DNA of 64,000 bases from contig NC_084769.1 in the NCBI RefSeq assembly GCF_028858725.1, forward strand, positions 10,913,501-10,977,500. Reading direction: 5' to 3'. The notes beneath the pieces are model-generated. The model was not told the DNA's origin, searched no databases, and was given only the letters and a program-made list of their open reading frames with translations. How positions within the stretch are numbered: the stretch's first letter is position 1; each line of letters starts with the position of its first letter. Shown in pieces: positions 13,101 to 25,100 of this stretch. The DNA comes from Colius striatus (taxonomy: Eukaryota > Chordata > Aves > Coliiformes > Coliidae). The position numbers and the translations under genes are program-made.

Positions 13101-16100
13101 GGAAAAAAAACCCCATGAATTTTCAAATAAATCACTTCTTCCTTCTAAAAATTAAGCAAATTCAGATGCTTAATGTATATCACTGTCTATATTTGGGATA
13201 TGACTAGTCTTATCACTCCCCTTAGGTATCTTCAACTCCCTTACTTTTTGTAGTAGAACACCTGTGTGATAATTGCAGTTTTCATCAGAGCTCTATATGA
13301 GAGCTTGGCCCTCTGTTTTTGGTGGTAGAGTGTTCGTAAGTTGGCATTGAGCTGTGGCAGCTGTTCTGGACAGAGTTTTGTTTAGGCAGATGCACACTGA
13401 TGCCCTCCTGTGGTATTCAGTTCCTCTCCCCTCTGCATCTGCTTCCCTCCAGCTGTTTGCTCCACACGGATGCTGCTCTGAGCCCTAGGAGTGCTCCCAT
13501 CCCTTCTCTGCTTGTTAAGCTCTCTGCTTGTGGGGTGATGGTTGTTAAATGGTGCTAATATAATTTCTGCTAGTCTATGTGCTTTAGCTATACTAACAGA
13601 CACCCAGCCTGTATGGGGAGTGTATGTGTGAGTTTTGGTGGTTCCTTTTTAACTGTTCTGAGTTACATTCCCTGTTTCCTTTACAGAATCACAGAATGGC
13701 AGGGGTTGAAAGGGACCTTTAGAGACCTTTACCCCCTTAAGGGACCTTTACTGTTACTGCCACCAGCTGCAACACCTAAAACACTTGTGAAGACTAGCTG
13801 TGTGGATATGTTAATGGCTTGCCATGGAGCATGACAGAGTAGCTAGGAACTACTGTTTGCTACAGCCTAACAATGACAACACTGGAAACCCTGAAGTAAT
13901 GTGGAGGAGGAGGGGTGTTGTTGAGGTGCTTGGAATTTCTGTTAACTTTTGCTTTGCTATTTTTATGTGTGTGTCAGGTGCTTGCCATTCTTTTAGCACA
14001 CAAAACTCACTGGAAAACAGGTCATATTTGCTTGTAAGCTTTTTTTCTCCCCCTGCCCCTTGACCCATGTAAGAGATGGTGATAAATCTTAGGCTGAGAC
14101 CTCTAGGTGAAACCTGCAGTAAGTTATCTCAGTGTCCCTTTAAATTCTTCAATTGTTGTTTATCTTGAGGGTAGATTCCATTGTGTAGCTCTCTGCAGGG
14201 GTTTACTAGTCTTTTTTTTTTCATACATGGACAGTTAAATACAATACAAAATCCTTTCTTGATATTCTCTGTCCAGTCACATCTTTGAGCTCATGTTTAT
14301 GGCTCTTATCCCAGGAACCCGAAGAAATAAATCCAGAGGAGGAGCTGGAGGATATCTGCGATGATAAAGAAGATGATCTAGGAGCGGTGGAAGAACAGCG
14401 CAGTGTTATCTTGCATCTCTTATCTCAGCTGAAACTTGGCATGGACTTAACAAGAGTAAGTAACTGAAGCATGAAGACTGGCAGTAGTAAAAGTGAAATG
14501 CTATTTTAAACACAACTCCTGGATTGAACAACACCGAGTTTCATATGAAATTGTGCCCTGTCGCAACATCAGGGCCCAAGATCCAATGTTGAGGCAGGTC
14601 TCAAATGAAACGTGGTGAGGGAGTGGATTTTCTGTAAGGCAACTGGCCATACCATTTCCATTATTCTCTTTGTGTTTTCTACTATGTTTTCTATTAATGC
14701 CTGTTGTCTTTCCTGTGTTTGCATCTTACTCTTTCCATGTGGTTCTCTACAGCCTTCTCACGTTTTTGTCTGTCTTCTTTCCTTCCATGATCTCTTTCTT
14801 TTCTAGCTTGATAATGCTTTTTCATGCAGCTTGCATAACCCTCCGCATGTATTCACACTGCTGCTGAAAAGAAGTTTTCTTCTGGTTCCCCATTATCTGT
14901 CCTCAGATGTTTGTTTATGCCTCTCCGTCCTATTCTCACTTCTGTGTTTTCTCACAGCTGTAGCAAGCAGGAACAAAGTTGTGGTGGAGAGAAGTGGGTT
15001 TGACACTTCATGCAAATCCCAAAAGCAAGTAACTTTGAAAGATGAATGCTCAGTTGCTACTAGACAACTTGGGCAGCAAATCTAGGAAAATCAACCTGCT
15101 ACCAGTGTTTGTTCAATTCACTTCTGTTAAGGCTTCTTACCATAAGCACTAGACACTTTTCAAGAAAAAAATGGATTTTGAAGTGGCATGGAATGAGAAA
15201 ATCACTGTCTGTCTTGGAATTATGCATTCTTTTTTTTCAGCTGTGGTTTTTTGAGCCACTACCTACTTGGCAGCGAGAAACACTTGTATTTGTGGAGCTT
15301 ACATTTCACAGTTTGGAAAAAAAGGTGGTGTGAACAGGCCTTGCTGCCTGTGAGCCAAGCTCAAACCCCTGCTGCTTAATCAGGAATCCACTAAGTCATT
15401 ATTTCACTTATTGAAGATTGAATTTGGTCTTTTTCTCTTATTTGGAACAAATTGGAGAGCCTATCTCCTGGTTGTGACTTTTGGCTGTGTGTAGAATTGC
15501 CTTTAGTTGAGAGCAGGTGAAGCCTGGCAAGTGTGACAAGCCTGACTTAGAACAAGTAACAGACTTGTTAGAGTCGCATTTAAGTGTCAGAGTACTGAAA
15601 TAAAAAGCAACTTCAATATTCCAAGTGATGTTGCAACAACATGGGAAGTGTGTTGAGGTTAATTTGTATATCTATATTCAAAGTCCTTTGTCTGTGCTCC
15701 ACCTCTTTGAATGCGACTGATTTCAGTGGGGATTTCAGTGGGCTGTCCTGGTCTCCTGATTGAGACACCCTGTGTTGCTCTTCACAGCAGTTACATGAGG
15801 TCAGTTTCCACTACAGGAAAGGAAAAGAGCAATGATACCCATAGCCTCTTACTCTACAGTATTGCTCTTGTTCCAGTAATAGGCAGGACTGCTGTGGTAA
15901 ATATAACTGGGAAAGTGTAAGGTGCTCTGCTCAGAGGGACAGGATCAAGTGATGCTAGGTTATTTCTTATTGATGCTTGCCCTGGTTGTTGTGGTGAGAG
16001 ACTCTCCAGGCTCTCAAGAGCACTAGCATAGCTTGCCTGCTTTTCTCTCCATTATCCAAAACCTTTCCTAACCTCTGCTCTGAACCTTCTTGGGTATAGT

Positions 16101-19100
16101 TTGAGCACCTTCTGGCTTCTTTTCTCCTCCAGACATAAGGAGGATTATCTCTTGCACGTCTTTCATGTTTTTTGAGGGATGCTCAGTCCTTTTCAACCTC
16201 TTTAGTCCTCATAGTACTTAATGGGCTTTTTCTCTGCATAAGTTGCTTTTCTGGGATCTCTTGATCACTGTATTTTGCTCAAACCTTAGAAGAAGGACAA
16301 GAAAGTTTAGCCTGAAAGTGACATCCAAAACAAGACAGAATCCTCCCCATGAGAACTTCCCTTAGAAAACTACCCATCTCTGTTTTGCTTACTAGAGCTT
16401 TCTGGGTTTTCTTTTTATTTCAGGTGGTTCTTCCCACTTTCATTTTAGAGAAGCGCTCGTTGCTGGAGATGTACGCGGACTTCATGTCCCACCCCGAGCT
16501 CTTCATCGCCATCACCAACGGCCCGACCCCCGAGGACAGGATGATCCGCTTCGTTGAGTATTACCTCACATCCTTCCACGAGGGCCGCAAGGGAGCCATT
16601 GCAAAGAAACCCTACAATCCAATCATTGGGGAGACCTTCCACTGCTCCTGGAGGATGCCCAAGAGTGAAGTAGCTGCTGATGCTGGCAGCGCTCACTCCT
16701 CTGCGGAACAAGTAACTCTGTCTAAAGATCTGGAAGGTCAAACAGAGCCGGACTACTATACAGTAAAATTTGTAGCTGAGCAAGTGTCCCACCATCCTCC
16801 TGTCTCAGGGTTTTACGCTGAATGTGTAGAGAGAAAGATGTGTGTCAATGCCCACATCTGGACAAAAAGTAAATTCTTAGGAATGTCAATAGGAGTGACA
16901 ATGGTTGGTGAGGGTAAGTGTAACTTCTATCCGTTATTCGTTTAAGAAATGACATACTTTGTTAAAGCATTGATTTGAGAGGCAATTTGATGTTGTGTTC
17001 CCCTGGCAGGAGTAAGAGTGACTACTGCTCTGCAGCTTTATTATAGAATTGTTTTGGTTGGAAGAGACCTTGTAAGATCACCAAGTTGAACCACTTACCT
17101 AACAAGCTCACCACTAAACCATGTCTCTCAGCACCTCATCTATGCATTTTTTCCAGTGATGGGGACTCTACCACCTTCCTGGGCACCTGTGCCAGTGTCT
17201 AACAACCCTCTGAGGGGAAAAAGTTTTTCCTAATCTCCAATCTAAACCTCCCCTGGTGCAATTTGAGGCCGTTTACTCTTGTCCTATCACTCATCACTTG
17301 GGAAAAGAGACTGAACCCTGCCTCACTACAACCTTCCTCCAAGTAGTTGTAGAAAGTGATCTTCCCTCGGCCTCTTCTTCTCCAGGCAAAATATATGCAG
17401 ATATAAGCCTGCAAAATATATGCAGATATATGCTGTGTGTTACATCTTCCAATTAAACCATGGTGGTGCAAAATCTGCTTCTGAGGCATGATCTGTAGAA
17501 TTTTATGCTCACTTCTCAATCAGAAAATCACAGAGTTTTCAAAAAAGCTTTGCTTGCAGAGATGTCAGCTGCTGTTGTAGGGTTTCAGATTTGTTTTTGC
17601 TTCTCCTCCAGTCTTTGTGTTCTCTAAACTTTAATGTACAGTTATTCAGTGATTTCTCATTTTACTGTTTACAAAGTACAGAAAAATACTACAAGTTCTC
17701 ATTATAAGCAGGGAATTTTCATATAGGGGGATTTTGGTTTTGCCAAAAATCAGAATTCTATTTGGAAATGAAATAATGATTTTTAAACCAGTTACTGTAA
17801 TTGGAAGCATTCATAAATATCAGATTACAAGGATTGGACAAACTGATTTGCATCAGACATGTATTAAATAGAAGTGTTCAATTTGCATATACTGCACTTT
17901 TGTATCTTACTATGCAAGTTTTAATTTTAACTAGAGAAACTGTATCCTTGAGGGACAGTGAAAGGTAACTGCCCTTAAGCTGGGATTTCCCTCTAGTCCT
18001 AGTGTTTATTGCAAGAGATGAGGCAGCATTTCCCCTTCTGTGTCCCCGGCGTATATTACCCAGTAACTGGGGATTCCAGGCACTTGTGTGAGACCTGCTT
18101 ATGGGAGGGGAATGAGCATTGCAGGGGATGGGGAGGAAGGCGTGTCTCCACGCTTTGACTGCACAAGGTCATTTCAGAAGTTGATATCTCCTCTTGGACA
18201 TTTCTCAAATCATGTCATAACCTTTCAGAATTCCTCATCTTTATGTTTATCATACTTGTGTCAGGTGCACAGTGATAATGTGCTACAGAGGCATGGGTTG
18301 ATGCAGGCAGCTGTCAGTTAGACTGTGTTCCTGTAACAGCAACAGGTAGAACCTGTGCTTTGGTTTGTTGCTAATTTTAATAGGAATCAAACAAACCCAC
18401 ACATCTTAAAACCAAAGAGAAAATCCACATTTTCATGATATTCTTGCAAAAACTACTATCAGGAAGGAGTTGGGTTTATCTTGTCAGAGAGGAGGGGTAA
18501 CAAGAATTGTCTCTGCTACCTGTCCTCAGAGAGGTTGAGATGTATCATAGGGAGGGAAAGGAGAACAAGAGTGTTAGCCTTCTGAGGATCTGTAATTCAG
18601 GGTATTGATTTGTTCTTTCCTTTTATCATCACAAGTCTTTTGTGTTGCCATGCTGCAGAACCATCCATAAGTGACCAGGCCTTTTACATACCACTGCAAA
18701 GTCTGTTGCACAGCACAGTATTGTACTTTATGGAACAATGTTTTTAGGATAAGCATCTTTTCCCAAAAGAAACGTAAATGCATGTTACTCAGGTTAGTGC
18801 TTCTGTTTTTCTTTGGTGTGAAGAGCTATGAGGAGAAGCAGACAGAGGTAGTATTGGCTATCTGTTTCATGAACTTGTTTGGCCTTTCCTAAAATGGTGC
18901 TCATTTAGGAATTCATGTATTTCTTCACACAGGTCTCTTGAGTCTCTTGGAACACGGGGAGGAATACACGTTCTCTCTGCCCTGCGCGTACGCTCGCTCC
19001 ATTTTAACTGTGCCCTGGGTAGAACTGGGAGGAAAAGTCAACATTAACTGTGCTAAGACTGGCTATTCTGCAAGTATTAACTTCCACACCAAGCCCTTCT

Positions 19101-22100
19101 ACGGTGGCAAATTGCATCGGTGAGAACACTTTTTTTTCCTTCTATTTTACCATATGATCTTTACTCTAGAACTGCAGTAGCTGTATAACTCCCCTGTTCT
19201 GAGTGCTGGAGAGTGCTCTGGTAGTCAGGCAAAATGCAACTTCTGTTCATGAACACTTGAGCTATTACTGTGCTAAACTGCATCTCGTGTGATCCTCCAG
19301 AGAAAAATCAACTTACATTTAAAGACAGTGAGGAAGTCCCATGTTTGTCTGACTCTGTGTTGGAAACAGAGCTCCTGGCTTCTATTCCAGGCTGCTACAG
19401 ATTCACTTAGATCTGTCAGAGGTTGGTTAGTCTTTCCTGTTTTTTCAGTTTGCTCTTTGAACTCAGATTGATCTCACTGTCTTAAAGGGTTGCCTGTTGT
19501 TTGTAACATCCATTGTAGTTGTGCTGCAGGGATCCTTTGGAAACAGTCTTCTGTTACTTACTGGTCTTAGGCTTTTGTGTAAGAAATTAAAGCAACTTAA
19601 AGGAAATGTGTAGGTCAAAATACCTTTCTTAAAGACCAAATGGTAATCCTTGTAGTGATCATTCCTGTGCTTGCAAGCTTAAAAACTAACATGTAAAAGA
19701 AAGAAGATCAAGGGAAAGTTTGCTTGGAGTTGCTTCTAGCAGATTCAAGGACCTGTCAGCACATTTGATGCAAAAGCTTTTGAAACTCATTAATGCTGAT
19801 GGTTTTTAGACGTTTTATAGCAGGACTGCTGCAGATTAGCCTGGTGCTAATATAGGGATAATTAATTGAAGAAGGAGAAAATTAAGTAGGTAGTCACACA
19901 AAGAATATCTTATTCTAGAGCATTTTTCACTTGTCTGTTTACTGGACAGTGCTTGTTTAAACCTTTCTTAGGTTAAATGTGTTGTTACCTCTAATAATGA
20001 AATATGCAACAACCTAGAGCATCAGAACTTTTAAAACAAGAATCATTCTCTGTTTGCAAAAAATCATCAGTCTTCTCTAAATGGCTTTTCTTGAAATAGT
20101 AGGATATGACATCATTTATTGCTTAAGGAAAACCAACAAAAAATCCCAACCCCAACCTCCCTTTGCCTGATACATTCCCATACATGCTTTGAATTTAACT
20201 TGTGAGCATAGCTTGTGTCTGGAGAGCTGAAGCTTACATGTAGCTCTGTCACAAGGGAAACAGTTTTAAAGTGACACATCATGTGGGTTTTTTGTTTCCA
20301 TTACTTACAATGCATCTTCCACCTTGCAACAGCTTCTGTTGCACCGTAAAACAGAAGCAATAGGATGGAATTCTACTTCAATGGTTTAATTTTGGAAACT
20401 GTTTTGTTGTTTGTCTCTCTGAAGTTAGTCACAGAGGTGTAGAGGCTTTTAAAAGACAGATCTGTTCAAGGTACTTTAACTATTGAAAAATTTGACACGG
20501 TGATGATTGGACATTGCCAAAAGAATCTCTTGATGGGGAAGCAGCAGCGTTGTCATGGTTACTTAGAGCACAAGTCAGTTGCTATGGCAATGCTATAGAT
20601 TATTTTCTTTGTAGAGTGACCCTTGTTGGTAGACCTCAGATATTGGCTTCTTGGTCCTGCACCTCTTTAGCTTGATGAGATGGAGGATGATGATAACGAA
20701 CAACTAGGCATATATCAATTGTGCCAAGCTTACAAATAAGTGCTAACAGATCTTTGTCAGCAACATTAGTTCGGGCAGATTCTGTGATCTGCAATGCTGG
20801 GAATGGTTGTGTGTCACGGAGCAATGCAACTTGAAGAAATACAGGTTGCCATGAGAACTTACTGTAGCAGCTCAATACTGCACCTTATTTTATGGAGTGA
20901 TGTAACTTTGCTTACTTGAAGCTGAGCAGAGATGGTAATTTAGAGACCACCAGTAAAATACTGGACGTGCTGTAACCACATGCTACTTTGAAAAATGAAT
21001 CTCTTGAAGTTGTGAAGGTAGAGCTGTAAAGCCAAAAGGGCTGGTCTCTGGCATCATGTGGGTGCAGTCTGTTCAGACATCTTTTGGGAGACAGACAGGG
21101 ACTCCTACCACGTGTAATAGCTTTGGTGAGGAAGTCACAGGAGGAAAATGCAGCACAAAATGAAGGCTGCTTGCCTGTTGCCTAGTTTTTCAGTTGTTTT
21201 CAGAAACTGTTAGTGCTTATTAACTTCCACAAAAAAAAAAAAAAGAGCTTAATAATTTAATGTAAATGTTCCTCTATTGCTTGTGTTGCTCTAACTCTGG
21301 CTTCTTTTCTTGAACAGATCTTAATGTTTTTTTAACAGAAAACTGTGTGAGCAACATATACTTATCATTCTGTTGGTGCTTTGGTTGGTTGGTTGTTTTA
21401 AATATCTCTCTGGTGAGGGTAAATTGGGTTTGGGCTGCTGGACCGTGGTGTGGCTCCATCTGCCTCCTGCACGTGCAAGATGTGGCAAAAGCCCTGGCTG
21501 CTGCTTTCTGCTCTGAGCCAGCTGTGAGCTTTTCCCTCTTGCCCTGGGGATTCCCTGCAAGTCTGATGTAACTGGCATCTAGTACCTATCTGTGGAAGGC
21601 TTGGCTTGTGATACTCGTTTCTTTGCCAGAGTAATTGATTTCTCTGTTTTGGTGCTGGGCTTGTGAGGTAGATGCAGATGCAGCTGGAAGTGGCCAGTGC
21701 ACATGGATGGAGGAAAGTGGCATCTATGTGTCCTATGCTCCCTTCTTCTCTGAGCATGGCACCATGCAGGCAGTGTGGGTAAGGGAGGAGGCACAGAAAT
21801 GCTGCTCTCTACTCTTTTGCCTGCAATTGCTTGAAGGAAATAAGAGCAAACCAGTGGTATGCAGCCAAGCTTTTGGCAGCTGCATGTAACCCAAGTGCAA
21901 AGGGAAGTGTAGCATGTACTCTGTGTGAGCACTGAAATACAAGAAACTGGAGTGGTGTGTCGTAGAGAGCTTGTGTACAGGTAATTGCAGTTTAATTGGA
22001 ACTGGAGGTAGTGTGCTTTATGAATCTTGCAGCACCTTACAGGAAAACTCATTTGCAGAGTTTGCAGAAACTTTTGTTTCCTCTCTCTGGGAGAAAAGTT

Positions 22101-25100
22101 CTGTTTGAGGGTAGTAATTTTTTGCTAGCTGTGCTCGGTAAACTTCCACTCCTCATTGAGTCAGGATGAAGTGAGTGTCAGGGAAGTCTTTGGATGGGTC
22201 TTGGAATCATAGAATGGTAGAATTGGAAGGGACCTTTAGAGATCCAGTCCAACCCAACCCCCCTGCAGAAGCAGGTTCACCTAGATCAGGTCGCATAGGA
22301 ACATGTCTAGGTGGGTCTTGAAGACCTCCAAGGAAGGAGACTCCACACCCTCCCTGGGCAGCCTGTGCCAGGGCTCCCTCACCTCAACAATTAAATAGTT
22401 TTTCCTTATGTTCAAATGGAACTTTTTAAGTTCCAGCTTCTTTCCACTGCCCCTTGTCCTGTCGCTAGATACAACAGAAAAAAGTGATGCCCCAACCTCC
22501 TGCCACCCACCATTTAGATATTTGTAAATATTAATGAGATCACCCCTCAGTCTCCTCTTCTCCAGACTCAACAGCCCCAGTTCCCACAGCCTTTCCTCAT
22601 AAGGAAGATGTTCCAGTCCCCTGATTATCTTGGTAGTCTCCAGCAGTTCTCTGTTCCTCTTGAGCTGGGGAGCCCAGAACTCGACACAGGGCTCCAGATG
22701 AGACCTCAACAGGGCAGATCAGAGGGGGACCAGAACCTCCCTCAACCTGCTGCTCACACTGTTCTTGATACACCCCAGGATACCATTGGCCTTCTTACCA
22801 TGAGGGCACATTGCTGGCTCAAAGTTAGTTTATTATCAGCTAGATCTTGATGCAGAGAAAAAAATTATCCATCAGTGTGTGTAATTATGGTAACACTTGA
22901 GCATCTGTGCTTTGAATGAAATATTGCATATTAGAAAGACATTTTTAATATCTTGTTACTGCCAAAGGTTTCTGGGAAAGAGACAGAAAAGCAATTCAGT
23001 TCTCCTGACTCCTAGTTTCCTACCTTGCTTTCTGTCTTTGTGTGCCTACTGCTTATGTGAGCAACATAAAAATGAGACCGCCTACATATGGAGGACATTG
23101 GGATGTAAAGATATGAGGTTAAGTGCCAGCAGGTAGTGAGATACATTTTGCTAGGAAGCTTAATTTTTATTTAAGTCTGAACTGTGTATCTGATGTGATG
23201 TTTTCAAAGGGAAATGATCAACTGCTTGTAGCCTGTGAACCAGCCTGTGTTAGTTTCTTTTTCATTTTCAGTTAAGTTAAAAGATTTGAAACAAGCTCAA
23301 GCTGAAGCCAAAACTGGAGTTTCCTGAGTACTGGAGTTTCCTGAGTAATAGGAAGATAACTAGAGCAATGAGTGAAAGTCACTTTACTCTTGGAGTTTCT
23401 CCATGCAAATGCAATTCAAGTAGCTAACCTTTTTCAAGATGGTGTGAGAAGTTTGCACCCTCATTCAGAATTAAGTTGAATTGTTATGCAAGGAATAGGC
23501 CTTGGGTGTTTTAATCCACTGCCTCTTAAATTGCTTTCCTAGAGTCACAGGTGAAGTGAAGCAGAACTTGACGAACACAGTGGTGTGCAGAGTGCAGGGG
23601 GAGTGGAACAGTGTGCTGGAGTTCACCTACAGCAACGGGGAGACAAAGTACGTGGACTTGACCAAGCTGGCTGTGACGAGAAAACGAGTGCGGCCCCTGG
23701 AGAAACAAGGACCGTTTGAGTCCAGGTAGTGTACATACGTTGGCTGTTGTCTGACCCTTTGTGTCCTGAGCAGTCTGGTGAATGCTTTGGGGAAACCTGG
23801 GAGTGTAGATGTTGTTTGTGGATATTTCTTAGCAGCAATGAGCTGAATTTTTTATTTTCTTTTAAAAACAAACCCCAAGTGAATGATGAAATGTGCAAAA
23901 AACCAAGTGCAGGCACGTGCTTGTTTATCTCATCTCTTTCTTCATGGACGGTGTTGTCTTATGAGTGTTTTATCAGCTGCACTGTGGGGCAGCTCCTCAC
24001 AAGGGAGATCCTCACAAGAAGCTGCTTGTTGAATAACACATCTCTAGCAATGGGCCTGGGTTGGTTTGTTGTGTACAGGTGGAGGGAGAGCTGCTGTTCA
24101 TGAAAGAGCTACATGTGGCAATCCTGTACTGGAAAGGAAATGTAACGATCTGTTTTGCAGGAGGCTGTGGCAGCATGTGACAGAGTCTCTGCGGGATGGA
24201 GACATTGATAAGGCCACGGAGCACAAGCGAGCCCTTGAGGAACGACAGAGGAATGAAGAGAGGCTTCGTGCTGAAACAGAAACACCTTGGTGTACTAAAT
24301 ACTTCCTTAAAGAAGTAAGTGCCCAAGCAGATAGCTGTTGATGAAGGCAGAGCTACAATGAAAGCTGATGTACATGTGGGTCCATGTCCTGTCAGAACAG
24401 AGTATTTGGCATTTGATTGTACAGTTGAGCTCCATGGTGAGATAAGCATTCCCAAACGTCTAAAGGTGGGACTTGAACCTTCACTTCCCAGATATTTTTG
24501 GCTTTGATTCCTTTTGCCTGTTTTGTGGTCTGGTTTCTTTCATCAGGCACTTTTTCATGGCATAGGGAAAACAGCTTTATGTGTACATGTGTACGTAGAC
24601 TGTAACAATAAATACCCAAAGAAGGTAATCAGTAGAACTAGTTCTGCTTATGTGTGTGTATGAACCCAAGATATTCCTTCTAGCAAGTAGGACCACAAGT
24701 TCAATCTTAACTTAGAACTTTGTTTTGTTCTTGTATGTTATGTTTTGGATGGGCCTTACCTGTTCACTGGCTTAACCTGTAGTTCAATAATGGTGGTGGT
24801 AATAAAAATAGAGTGAGACTTTTACCAAGGTGAGCTGCAGCCTGCCCAGGAAGACCAAGGGCTGCCAGTATGGTAACTCTGAAATAGACTTTGCCTGAGG
24901 TTCAGGTGAGACCCATTGCTGAGCCCCTTGCAAGAGGGGAGGACAACTAAAATTTATGCTGTAGTTAGATTCTCCTTGTAGTCAAAGCTTTATCTGTTAA
25001 ATTGCAGTAGTGTAACTGCCCCTTCTTTCTCTTCTTCCCACACATGTTACCTAGCAAGGGTTTATAGGCTACAGTTGGGTTTTTCCTTGAATTCTTCCAG

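Larger units (their letters stand above)
12333..16423 (+). other. Two OSBPL11 introns (12333-14314 and 14456-16423)
   Basis: Both have GT-AG borders flanking the exon at 14315-14455. The first contains a short minus-strand CR1 scrap near 13.7 kb. The second has a 12-bp direct tandem duplication (gatttcagtggg twice, 15719-15742). Nothing else is recognised. Confidence 0.8.
16914..23542 (+). other. Two OSBPL11 introns (16914-18932 and 19120-23542)
   Basis: These introns surround the exon at 18933-19119. They hold two minus-strand CR1 copies and two short direct repeats described separately, plus an A14 run near 21231. Open frames on both strands around 21.3-22.1 kb show no splice or family support. 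Confidence 0.8.

Noticed and set aside
21398..22052. Overlapping minus-strand open frames of 119 and 157 codons
   Set aside because: Composition is low-complexity Ser/His/Cys, they overlap each other in different frames, sit in an intron, and show no family resemblance.
22281..22709. 142-codon minus-strand open frame
   Set aside because: It is the C-terminal end of a CR1 reverse transcriptase inside a truncated LINE, not a host gene.
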